Source: Bacillota bacterium (GTDB lineage Bacteria > Bacillota > Clostridia > Lachnospirales > Lachnospiraceae). From it: a stretch of 64,000 nt of DNA. The notes under the pieces were generated by a model that had not been told where the DNA came from, searched no databases, and saw nothing but the letters and a program-made list of their open reading frames with translations. Within the stretch, counting starts at the first letter, position 1. Every line of letters starts with the position of its first letter. This document shows positions 1 through 7,576 of this stretch, in pieces. A program made the position numbers and the translations under genes. The stretch is from NCBI GenBank assembly GCA_023441965.1, contig JAEZNB010000005.1, forward strand, positions 1 through 64,000, given 5' to 3'.

Positions 1-43
1 GGATAGTAACAATTGGTATGGCAACCGTGATAAGCTTTCTCAT
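1..43 (-). CDS. N-terminus of a small membrane protein, cut by the window edge (DUF4363-like?)
   Basis: Only the first 14 codons are inside the window, reading MRKLITVAIPIVTI, a typical start of a signal or membrane segment. A good ribosome site (GGGAGG) lies just upstream of the ATG at 43. It starts 41 nt downstream of the DUF421 gene on the same strand, so the two are probably one operon. In Clostridia, DUF421 genes are often followed by a DUF4363 membrane protein; assigning that family here is inference from context. Confidence 0.55.
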   Translation of the reverse strand, partial: MRKLITVAIPIVTI

Positions 44-83
44 ATTAACCTCCCATCCTTATACTTGATACGATTTGATTTAT

Positions 84-812
84 CTAATAAGGGCCCTTAT
101 AATCGCCCATATCCTTTACCTTCTTAATATTATCATGGTATTTATCCAGATATAGGCTTCCTGCATCATTTAAGGTGAGCAGAAAGACCTCGGATACATC
201 CTTAACTCCATGCTTTTTCAATTCCTGCATCAGCCATTTCTTATCCTTGTTCATTTGCTTTAGATTTTCCTCGATTAAGACACCGTCATAAATCAGCTCT
301 GTACTTATGCCTGTCGGCTGAACCGGAATATTCATATCCTTCGGAGTCAGGGGCAGCAGCTCTGCCTTCTTCAAAACGGAAAGATTCCCGTTCGGCTCCA
401 CAATCGCATAGTCCACCTCGTTCAAATCAAAGATTCCCTGATTTCTAAGAAGGATCTGGATATCAGTGATCCGAAATCTCATCTTCTTCAGTACCTTATC
501 CAGAAGCTTACCCTTCATGATTATGACAACCGGCTCTCCTTCGAGGTACTTGGCAGCATATCTCCATTTTTGCGTTATGGTTTCCATTAAGTAAGCCAAT
601 ACTGCCCAAGTGGTCAGACCTACCCAGTGAGGCCATGCTCTGCTGGAAAGGTCCACGGTCACCTCAGAGGCGATGGAGCCGATGGTAATGCCGAGAATGT
701 AATCAAAAAAGGTTAGTTGGCTGATCTGCTCCTTCCCTAGTATTCTAGCAAATATAAGCAGGGAAAAATAGCTGATTACAGCCCTGACGATGACTACCAG
801 ACTTTCATTCAA
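84..812 (-). CDS. DUF421 (YetF-like) membrane protein
   Basis: 242 residues. The first ~85 residues hold three hydrophobic segments, followed by a soluble part of about 150 residues with the typical DUF421 pattern: a strand region around EGEPVVIIMKGKLL, then the RITDIQILLRNQGIFDLNEVDYAIVE stretch rewritten here only by its key parts (LLRNQGI, DYAIVEPNG). This is the family of Bacillus YetF/YdfR proteins, whose biochemical role is poorly known; in spore formers several members are spore-membrane proteins. The start at 812 has an AAGGAGG site 11 nt upstream. It is followed by a small membrane gene on the same strand. Confidence 0.88.
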   Translation of the reverse strand: MNESLVVIVRAVISYFSLLIFARILGKEQISQLTFFDYILGITIGSIASEVTVDLSSRAWPHWVGLTTWAVLAYLMETITQKWRYAAKYLEGEPVVIIMKGKLLDKVLKKMRFRITDIQILLRNQGIFDLNEVDYAIVEPNGNLSVLKKAELLPLTPKDMNIPVQPTGISTELIYDGVLIEENLKQMNKDKKWLMQELKKHGVKDVSEVFLLTLNDAGSLYLDKYHDNIKKVKDMGDYKGPY

Positions 813-895
813 GCTAGCGCACCTCCTTCAGATAGTACTATTTATTATGATTAAGTTCATGTATTTTATCCCAGACGAGAGAAAAAGAGTGAAAT

Positions 896-931
896 AAAAC
901 AAGTGAACCGGCGTACCAGTTCACTTGTTTT
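896..931. terminator. Bidirectional intrinsic terminator
   Basis: A perfect 13-bp inverted repeat (AAAACAAGTGAAC / GTTCACTTGTTTT) around a 10-nt loop. Because the stem starts with A4 and ends with T4 it can act on either strand. It lies between the end of the amidase gene at 1011 and the start of the DUF421 gene, both on the minus strand, so it most likely ends the amidase transcript. Confidence 0.75.
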
Positions 932-1010
932 GCTAGGAGTATGGAAAAATCCGAAAATATGGACGACTTATATATGGGATGGTAACTGGGCTTGGAATAG
1001 GTAGGCCTTA

Positions 1011-2090
1011 CTAACGCTTTTTCTTTCTCAAGCCCCTTATGGGCTTCTGTAAAAGGAGAAAGGCCAGAAGAAACAGGGCAAGGCCCAGACCCCAGCCCCA
1101 TACAGCAGAAGGGGAGGAGGAGGTATCAGGAGCCTTCTGATCCTCTACAGTCCCTGTCGGCAGGGGCGATGCCTTAGGAGGCTCCGTCGGAAGGGGTGCC
1201 TGCTTAGGAGGCTCTGTGGGGGCACTGGTCGGAAGTGTCTCTTCTTCATTCAGCGTCTCTATGTTGGTATCGAAGGAAAGGTCCTTGATGGCCTGCGTGA
1301 TTTGCTCCTCCTCCTGCATCTCGGACAGTTGCTTTGTCAGATTGAGCCGATGGGCCTGCGTCATATCGCCCAGCTGAAAAACATAAACTTCCGTATGAGT
1401 CAGATCGTATATGCCGGAGTAGAGAGTACCACCGCTACCCCAATGTTGCTTTGTGGCGTCCAGAACTTTTGCAAAGTGCGCTACTGTCGCTTCCTCCTGC
1501 TTTAAAAGCTCCTCTGCAGCGGCATAGCGTCTGCACGGGTAGCCTCCCAGGGAGGGATCTGTCAGCCAGAAATTTGTGACCAGCTGATAGGCCTCTTCTC
1601 CCTTCCGAATAATATGCAGCTCGTTTGCCATCCATTCCAGAACCACGGAATCTCCTGTTGAATCGGCAAAAAGCAGATGATCATAAAAGCCCTGGGGAAG
1701 GTTAATATTACCCACGAACTCTATCACCTCACTGACAGAGGCGCAGGATGCCAGCACCACATCTCCCAGATCGAAATCCAACTGTGCTTTTGTCTCATCA
1801 TAGGGTAGCGTTGTAGACGGGCAGGAGGCACCATCATAAAACAGCCCGTACTCATTCATTCCTGCCTGTATGTAAGTGCTGTTATAGAAGCATACCCGGC
1901 CATAGCCTTTTGGTCCACCTGCGGTAATTATCATACTTGTATCGATGGAATACATCCAGTCCTCATTGCCCGCAGCGTAGACCGCTGCTTTTCCCTCGGA
2001 AGTAAATATGGTGCAGGCCCAAGCCTGTTCCAGAAGTGATAATGACAGTAATATGGCGAGTAATCCTGTTAAGATGCTTTTTCTTTTCAT
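1011..2090 (-). CDS. Secreted, membrane-anchored Ntn-type amidase (linear amide C-N hydrolase / penicillin V acylase-like)
   Basis: 359 residues from the ATG at 2090, which has an AAGGAGA site; the frame stays open upstream to 2198 but without such a site. Residues 1-25 are a signal peptide ending AWA, and the next residue is Cys26 in CTIFTSEGKA, so type I signal peptidase cleavage would expose the N-terminal Cys nucleophile of this family. Family hallmarks follow: GNEDW, GMNEYGL, LLFADSTGDSVVLEW and NFWLTDPSLGGYPC. The last ~100 residues are a Pro/Thr-rich linker (repeats of PTEPPKASPLPT type), a single hydrophobic segment and a basic tail, so the enzyme is held on the outer face of the membrane. 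Natural substrates in relatives are bile acid conjugates, penicillin V or N-acyl amino acids; which one applies here cannot be told. Confidence 0.82.
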   Translation of the reverse strand: MKRKSILTGLLAILLSLSLLEQAWACTIFTSEGKAAVYAAGNEDWMYSIDTSMIITAGGPKGYGRVCFYNSTYIQAGMNEYGLFYDGASCPSTTLPYDETKAQLDFDLGDVVLASCASVSEVIEFVGNINLPQGFYDHLLFADSTGDSVVLEWMANELHIIRKGEEAYQLVTNFWLTDPSLGGYPCRRYAAAEELLKQEEATVAHFAKVLDATKQHWGSGGTLYSGIYDLTHTEVYVFQLGDMTQAHRLNLTKQLSEMQEEEQITQAIKDLSFDTNIETLNEEETLPTSAPTEPPKQAPLPTEPPKASPLPTGTVEDQKAPDTSSSPSAVWGWGLGLALFLLAFLLLQKPIRGLRKKKR

Positions 2091-2327
2091 GGTTGTTCTC
2101 CTTTTCTCTTGGTGAGCCTGATACCCTATGCGATGCTTCGCTTGGCAAAGAGTGATAAGGTGACAGGCTCTGTCGATCTCGGATATGTTGCTTATCATAG
2201 CATAACAGTTATTGGCAAAATGAACCGATATTGCTATTTGTGTTATCTTTAATCAGACAGTAATCCTATTCTATATCATGTACCCGGGCATAAAATGATG
2301 TATAGAAAGATCAGAACAGAGGTTATT

Positions 2328-3617
2328 ATGATCATTCATGTGGTTCAACCCGGAGAAACAATCAATCAGATCGCAGAGAGCTATGGCTTACCTGCTTCCA
2401 GAATTATAACGGATAATGATTTGCAGGACCCCTTCCGCTTGGTCCCCGGTCAGACAATTGTCATTGTATATCCGGAGCAGACGCATATAGTGGAGGAGGA
2501 GGATACCCTGGTGAGCATCGCCAGTCAGTACCTGGTAACAATCAGAGAGCTGCTTAGGAACAATCCTGATTTAGCGGACAGGACCGAGCTGCTTCCGGGA
2601 GAGGAACTGATCATCCGTTATGGGGAGAAGAGGGGAAAGATTGCCACAAATGGCTTTGCCTACAGCTTTATTCGCAGGGATATATTGAGAAAGACTCTGC
2701 CTTATCTGACCTATCTAACAGTACTGAATTATCAATTTACGGAAGATTATGAGATCATTGGGGAGGATGATACGGAGATACTTCAGATGGCAGAAGAAGC
2801 CGGTGTGATTCCTCTGTTGCAGGTAACAAATTTTGTCACCCAGAGTATGGAAACGATAGAAGCAACACTGCGTATTCTGTATAACGAGGAGGTACAGGAC
2901 CTACTGATTGACCGCTTTGTGGACCTGCTAAGAACCAGAGGCTACTACGGGATCAGTACGAACTTCTCCTATATCGACAGTCAAAATTATACTCTATATA
3001 ATCAATATTTGTATAAATTAAAGCAAAGGTTTAACGAAGAAGGATTTCTCATCTTCATCACAATTTCACCCAGACTAATACTGAATATAAATGAAATCAC
3101 CATAGATCGGGTGGATTATTCACGCCTAGGGCAATTGGCGGATGGGGTCAATCTGATGAGCTTTGATTTCAGCGTCAGCTATGAAACACCATCCCTGCAA
3201 TCGATCACCTATCTGGGGAATGAATTCATCAATTATGCGAAAACTCTTATTGATGCAGAGAAAATCTTTGATGGCTTGTCCGTAATTACATATGACTGGC
3301 CCTTACCCTACGAGGTCGGAGTTACCCGGGCCAACTCCCTATCGACCAATACGGCGATTGAGCTGGCACGGAACACCGGAGCAGTAATCTCCTATGATGA
3401 CCTCGCAGAGGCTGCGTTCTTTTATTATGATCTCAATATAGAAGGCGCAATCATAAGGCATGTGGTTTGGTTTAAGGATGCAAGAAGCATTGATAGCAGG
3501 GCAAATCAGGTGATAGAAAATAACTTTAGGGGAGTCAGTATATGGAATCTCATGTATTTCTATAAACAGATGTGGCTGATTCTCAACTCTCAATATGAAA
3601 TCGAAACCCTGCTATAA
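2328..3617 (+). CDS. LysM-LysM-GH18 protein, SleL/YaaH-like, with degenerate catalytic motif
   Basis: 429 residues from the ATG at 2328, which follows AGAGG at good spacing; the upstream in-frame ATG at 2295 has no ribosome site. Residues ~3-48 (HVVQPGETINQIAESYG) and ~49-97 (HIVEEEDTLVSIASQY) are two LysM domains that bind peptidoglycan. The rest (~110-425) follows the GH18 fold of spore cortex-lytic SleL/YaaH: LTYLTVLNYQF, IPLLQVTNF, YDWPLPYEVG, ISYDDLAEAAFFYYD and VWFKDARS. In active members the catalytic strand reads D-G-x-x-x-D-x-E; here G205-I216 reads with Tyr207, Asn212 and Ser214 in place of the Asp, Asp and catalytic Glu. Fold and cell-wall binding are probably kept, catalysis probably not. 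It converges on feoB with only 11 nt between. Confidence 0.85.
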   Translation: MIIHVVQPGETINQIAESYGLPASRIITDNDLQDPFRLVPGQTIVIVYPEQTHIVEEEDTLVSIASQYLVTIRELLRNNPDLADRTELLPGEELIIRYGEKRGKIATNGFAYSFIRRDILRKTLPYLTYLTVLNYQFTEDYEIIGEDDTEILQMAEEAGVIPLLQVTNFVTQSMETIEATLRILYNEEVQDLLIDRFVDLLRTRGYYGISTNFSYIDSQNYTLYNQYLYKLKQRFNEEGFLIFITISPRLILNINEITIDRVDYSRLGQLADGVNLMSFDFSVSYETPSLQSITYLGNEFINYAKTLIDAEKIFDGLSVITYDWPLPYEVGVTRANSLSTNTAIELARNTGAVISYDDLAEAAFFYYDLNIEGAIIRHVVWFKDARSIDSRANQVIENNFRGVSIWNLMYFYKQMWLILNSQYEIETLL

Positions 3618-3628
3618 GGAAGCCGGTT

Positions 3629-5779
3629 TCACACCAATCCCAGCAATCGGGTTACTCCCGCAAGAACAAAGCAAATCAGGACCCCGGTTATGGTAGGGAT
3701 CAGAAAGGAAAGGACGGTCCATTTTGCACCTCCGGCTTCCTTGCGAATCGTAAGGCAGGTGGTTCCACAGGGCCAATGGAATAGGGAGAAGAGCATTGTG
3801 CAGATAGCAGTAAGCCAGGTCCAGCCATGGGCTAGGAAGAGCTCCTTCAGCTGCTCCAGGTTATCCAGCTCCAGGATATTCCCTGTTGCCGTATAGCTCA
3901 TGATGATAATCGGAACTACGATTTCATTGGCAGGAAAGCCAAGAATAAAGGCCATCAGGATGTAACCGTCGAGACCGATCCATCTTGCAAAGGGATCCAG
4001 AAAGGTAGCACAGTGAGCTAAAATGCTCCCATTGCCTACCCGGATATTCGCCATGACCCATATGAGGATACCGGCAGGAACGGCGATCACGACTGCCCTG
4101 CCCAGTACGAAGAGGGTCCGGTCAAGGACGGAGCGAACAATTACCCTTCCGATCTGAGGCTTACGGTAGGGAGGAAGCTCTAGGGTAAAGGAGGAGGGAA
4201 GTCCCTTTAGGATCGTTTTAGACAGGAGCTTTGAAATCATCAGAGTCATAAGGATACCCAGAACGAGGACTGCAGTCAGCAGCAGGGTGGAAAAGACTGA
4301 TTGCAGAGGTGAGGGAACGACTCCGACGAAGAACATGGTAATCAGAGCGATCAGGGTAGGAAAGCGGCCATTGCAGGGAACAAAGTTATTCGTTATCATG
4401 GCAATCAGCCTTTCCCTTGGAGAGTCTATGATTCTGCAGCCGATGATACCGGCAGCATTGCAGCCAAAGCCCATACACATGGTCAGGGCCTGCTTGCCGT
4501 GAGCACAGGCCTTCTGAAAGAATTTATCCAGATTGAAGGCTACCCTGGGAAGATAGCCCAAATCCTCCAGGAGGGTGAAGAGGGGGAAGAAGATTGCCAT
4601 GGGAGGGAGCATGACGGAAACAACCCAAGCCAGGGTCCTATAGATACCCATGACAAATAAGCCCTCTGCCCAAGAGGGAGCACCTGCCCAGCTGCAAAAA
4701 GCCTTCAGATATCCCTCTATCCAAAAGAGAAAGTCAGAAAGCAGCCTTGAGGGATAGTTGGCCCCTGTGATTGTAATCCATAGAATGGCACCCAGAAGCC
4801 CGATCATAATGGGGATACCAAAGCGTTTGGAGGTAAGGATACGGTCAATATTGCGATCTGTTTGATTGTAATTATCATTCTGACAGGTTATGGCAGATCC
4901 GGAGATATGAGCTGCGGTAAGAATCAGCTTGGATACCAGCTTATCTCTGAGCTGTTCCCGGTCTATTCCTGCTTCCTCAAGCAGTGCCTGTGCCTCTCTT
5001 ACCCTTGCTGCCAAGTCTTCAAAGGATAAGAGATCTTGGCCCAGATGATTCTTCAGGGCTTGAAGGATACTTTCTTCTCCATCCAGGAGCCGGATGGATA
5101 CCCAGCGGCTATTCAACGATTCCGTCAGCAGCTCCTTTACCACAGGCTCAAGCAGGCGGATAGCCGCTTCCATCGCATCCTCATATACGATTTGCATAGG
5201 AGTGTAGGAGGCCGGATGCGTCACCGCCTCAGATACCTTATCCATCAGCTCTGCCAGACCCTTGCCACTTCGGGCACTGGCACCGATGACCGGTATGCCC
5301 AGTGCTGCTGCCAGCTTTTCCAGATCGATTTGAATCTTCTTTCTCTTGGCCTCGTCCATCAGGTTGACACATAGGATGACCTTGGAGGTGATCTCCAGAG
5401 TCTGCAGGACCAGGTTCAGATTTCTCTCCAGACAGGTGGCATCTGCTACGATGATCGTAGCATCGGGTTCCCCGAAACAGATAAAATCACGGGCGACCTC
5501 CTCTTCTTCAGAGTTTGCCATCAGAGAGTAGGTACCGGGCAGATCAACCAGGAGATATTCCATATTCTTATGCAGGCATTTCCCTGTTGCATTGGTTACT
5601 GTCTTGCCCGGCCAGTTACCGGTATGTTGATTGAGACCAGTCAGCTGATTAAAAACGGTACTTTTTCCCACATTTGGATTTCCGGCTAGGGCGATCACTT
5701 TCGCGTCAGAGCCGGAGCGGTTCGGCTTCAGGCCACTGTCCAGGGCACCGATTCCCGTTGATTGGCTTGTTAGACCCAT
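3629..5779 (-). CDS. feoB: Ferrous iron transporter FeoB
   Basis: 716 residues, normal length for FeoB. An N-terminal GTPase domain shows G1 GNPNVGKST (~33), the Feo-specific HTGNWPGKTV loop, G3 DLPGTYS and G4 NLMDEA. A helical GDI-like region follows, then the membrane part with two Gate (nucleoside recognition) segments, including CMGFGCNAAGI and PCNGRFPTLI, whose Cys and polar residues line the proposed Fe2+ path. It imports Fe2+ across the cytoplasmic membrane under low oxygen. The start at 5779 has AGGAGG seven nt upstream. It lies downstream of feoA on the same strand with 198 nt between them that carry an unusual simple repeat. Confidence 0.97.
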   Translation of the reverse strand: MGLTSQSTGIGALDSGLKPNRSGSDAKVIALAGNPNVGKSTVFNQLTGLNQHTGNWPGKTVTNATGKCLHKNMEYLLVDLPGTYSLMANSEEEEVARDFICFGEPDATIIVADATCLERNLNLVLQTLEITSKVILCVNLMDEAKRKKIQIDLEKLAAALGIPVIGASARSGKGLAELMDKVSEAVTHPASYTPMQIVYEDAMEAAIRLLEPVVKELLTESLNSRWVSIRLLDGEESILQALKNHLGQDLLSFEDLAARVREAQALLEEAGIDREQLRDKLVSKLILTAAHISGSAITCQNDNYNQTDRNIDRILTSKRFGIPIMIGLLGAILWITITGANYPSRLLSDFLFWIEGYLKAFCSWAGAPSWAEGLFVMGIYRTLAWVVSVMLPPMAIFFPLFTLLEDLGYLPRVAFNLDKFFQKACAHGKQALTMCMGFGCNAAGIIGCRIIDSPRERLIAMITNNFVPCNGRFPTLIALITMFFVGVVPSPLQSVFSTLLLTAVLVLGILMTLMISKLLSKTILKGLPSSFTLELPPYRKPQIGRVIVRSVLDRTLFVLGRAVVIAVPAGILIWVMANIRVGNGSILAHCATFLDPFARWIGLDGYILMAFILGFPANEIVVPIIIMSYTATGNILELDNLEQLKELFLAHGWTWLTAICTMLFSLFHWPCGTTCLTIRKEAGGAKWTVLSFLIPTITGVLICFVLAGVTRLLGLV

Positions 5780-5833
5780 AATTCATCCTCCTACCTATAT
5801 GTAAGACCATGAGAAGGACTTTCTGTATCTTCG

Positions 5834-5969
5834 GATACCCATATACCCATATACCCATATACCCTATTACCCATATGGCGATATGCCCATATACCGATAT
5901 GCCGTATCTTCCTATACCCTGATACACTTATACCCAGATACCCTTATGCCCTTATGCCTACTCATGGTT
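5834..5969. repeat. Degenerate ATACCCAT short tandem repeat between feoA and feoB
   Basis: About 135 bases consist of an 8-base unit close to ATACCCAT (ATGGGTAT on the feo strand), nearly perfect at 5834-5890 and progressively degenerate to 5969. The unit contains no spacer, so it is not a CRISPR array. It fills most of the feoA-feoB gap and would be in the untranslated RNA of the feo transcript. An overlapping open frame (5927 down into feoB) reads Tyr/Gly/Ile-rich nonsense from it and is not considered a gene. Confidence 0.8.
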
Positions 5970-5977
5970 CTATGCGA

Positions 5978-6217
5978 TTATAATGCTTCTACCAAAATCC
6001 TGGATGCCTCTTCCCTCCGTAAGGCGATAACTGCTCCTCGGATCTCATATGCTACGGGATCACCCGAAGGACTCTTCTGCAGAGCTTCTACTACCGTATC
6101 GGAGATCAGGCCAAGATCCAGCATCCTTCTCCGGCTGATTCCATCTGAGGTAAGAACTTTCACTCTTGCCTTTTTGCCCAAGGGCAAAGTGCTGAGCGGT
6201 ATCATTTTATCTTCCAT
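5978..6217 (-). CDS. feoA: FeoA, SH3-like partner of FeoB
   Basis: 79 residues, the usual size. PLSTLPLGKKARVKVL at the start, the RRRMLDLGLISDTVVEAL core and the closing AYEIRGAVIALRREEASRILV are the FeoA beta-barrel signature. It is a small cytosolic protein thought to tune the FeoB GTPase or gate. The ATG at 6217 follows AGGAGG. It is transcribed away from the DtxR-type regulator at 6364, and the shared 146-bp region carries inverted repeats that may be operators. Confidence 0.95.
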   Translation of the reverse strand: MEDKMIPLSTLPLGKKARVKVLTSDGISRRRMLDLGLISDTVVEALQKSPSGDPVAYEIRGAVIALRREEASRILVEAL

Positions 6218-6235
6218 AACAGCTGCCTCCTATAC

Positions 6236-6321
6236 TGTTACACCTATCCTTGGTAGGAAAGTAAGCTAGGTGTAATAATGTTACCCTACACTAACATATG
6301 TAAAATATTTCAGTGTGTTAC
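6236..6321. promoter_or_regulatory. Candidate metal-regulator operator region between feoA and the DtxR-type gene
   Basis: The divergent intergenic region holds a perfect 9-bp inverted repeat TTACACCTA (6238-6246) / TAGGTGTAA (6267-6275), and a second smaller one TGTTA (6279-6283) / TAACA (6292-6296). The hexamer TGTTAC occurs three times, at 6236, 6279 and 6316. DtxR/IdeR operators are AT-rich dyads containing TTAGGTTA-like half sites, so these are plausible but not consensus sites. Seen in sequence: the repeats. Inferred: that the neighbouring regulator binds them. Confidence 0.45.
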
Positions 6322-6363
6322 GCATATAAATAAAAATGTAAGAAGCAATTAGGATGGAAGTCT

Positions 6364-6840
6364 ATGGTTGACAAAGAATTTCATACGGTTCGCGGATATC
6401 AGCTTCTGGAGCAGAATAAACGACATCTGACCTCTGCGATGGAGGATTATCTGGAAATGATCTATCGGAACAGCAGGGAGGAAGGATATCTTAGAATAGG
6501 GCAGCTTGCAGACCTGCTCAATGTACGGGCGCCATCGGCCTCCAAAATGGTACAAAGACTCAGCGAGCTGGGGCTTCTGAAGTTTAGGAAATACGGCATC
6601 ATCACCATGAATGACAACGGGAAGGAGATCGGGAAATATCTGTTGGAAAGGCATAGGCTGTTGGAGAATTTTCTTAGGCTCCTGGGCTGTGAAGAGAACC
6701 TACTGGAACAGACGGAATTGATGGAGCATGTGATAAAGCCGGACCTATTAAGGCATATTCAGATACTGACTGATTTCTTCTTAGAGGAGGAAGCGTGTAT
6801 GGACCGATACTTGGAGTACAGGAGCAGCTATCGTGATTAA
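6364..6840 (+). CDS. DtxR/MntR-family metal-dependent transcriptional regulator
   Basis: 158 residues. The N-terminal winged helix (LTSAMEDYLEMIY, then LRIGQLADLLNVRAPSASKM as recognition region) is followed by the dimerisation and metal-binding part with RHRLLENFLRLLG, EHVIKPDLL and a Glu-rich C-terminus. There is no C-terminal SH3 domain, so the size matches MntR/short DtxR proteins. It presumably represses when loaded with Fe2+ or Mn2+. Divergent placement from feoAB suggests it controls iron uptake. The start at 6364 has AGGATGGA upstream. Confidence 0.9.
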   Translation: MVDKEFHTVRGYQLLEQNKRHLTSAMEDYLEMIYRNSREEGYLRIGQLADLLNVRAPSASKMVQRLSELGLLKFRKYGIITMNDNGKEIGKYLLERHRLLENFLRLLGCEENLLEQTELMEHVIKPDLLRHIQILTDFFLEEEACMDRYLEYRSSYRD

Positions 6841-6928
6841 GAATAGGCAGGTTACGTGAAGAAAGAGAATAGAGACTTAAGATATGAAGTCAGGAGGAAA
6901 GATTAGAAGTAAGGAAGGGATATAACGT

Positions 6929-7561
6929 ATGGGAATGTATGAGGATTTCCCGGAGCAGGAGCTTATGAGGGAGGATGCTTCCGAACCGGGGCAATTTACT
7001 GATGAAATATTTAAGGCTTACGTGGATGCTGTTGTTCCAAGGACACCCTTCTTAGCCGATGAATACGGCAGAATTCAATATTATGGGGCACTGGATCTGT
7101 ATACGGATGAGTACTTGATTTATATGCTAAATTATAGTGGTCTGCCGATGGCAGAGGCGATTGCAGAAATGCTGGAGGTGGCTGCCGAATACGTTCTGTC
7201 AGCCAATCAGCAGGATGGTGTGAATAGGATGCAGCATAGGGAGCTGTCTGTCTTTGGGTCCTTATCACCGGAGGACCGGCTGCGGCTGGTATCCTTCCTG
7301 GAGCAGGCAGGAGCAGAGCTTCCGGGACTTCCCCAACCCTTTGCCGAGAATCAGGATAATATCCTTTCAGCCGCCTATGTCCTGAATAGGCTGACTCTTT
7401 TGGGCTACTATTCTGAATGGTCCGCTTATGGCTCCACCCGCCTGCTATCACCGAATCAATGGGTGATGGAGGGTTTTCCGCTTAGCTGGGAGCAGGTAGG
7501 ATATCCGGGACCATCTCTGGGATATCGGGCTTTAAGAACAGATCAGGTACAGTCTTTATGA
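6929..7561 (+). CDS. Gluconate 2-dehydrogenase subunit 3-like partner of the GMC oxidoreductase
   Basis: 210 residues, starting at an ATG behind AGGAAGGGA. Recognisable parts are FTDEIFKAYVDAVVPRTPF near the N-terminus and GYYSEW...GYPGPSLGYRALR near the C-terminus, a pattern of the small subunit (subunit 3) that accompanies FAD-dependent GMC dehydrogenases. No Tat or Sec signal is visible, unlike most proteobacterial members, so the complex should be cytoplasmic. The stop is 15 nt before the next gene, and the two are surely co-transcribed. The family call rests on motif memory and context and is only moderately certain. Confidence 0.65.
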   Translation: MGMYEDFPEQELMREDASEPGQFTDEIFKAYVDAVVPRTPFLADEYGRIQYYGALDLYTDEYLIYMLNYSGLPMAEAIAEMLEVAAEYVLSANQQDGVNRMQHRELSVFGSLSPEDRLRLVSFLEQAGAELPGLPQPFAENQDNILSAAYVLNRLTLLGYYSEWSAYGSTRLLSPNQWVMEGFPLSWEQVGYPGPSLGYRALRTDQVQSL

Positions 7562-7576
7562 AAGGGAGGGAAAAAG

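Noticed and set aside
5834..5969. Possible CRISPR-like array
   Set aside because: Units are 8 nt with no spacers; this is a simple tandem repeat.
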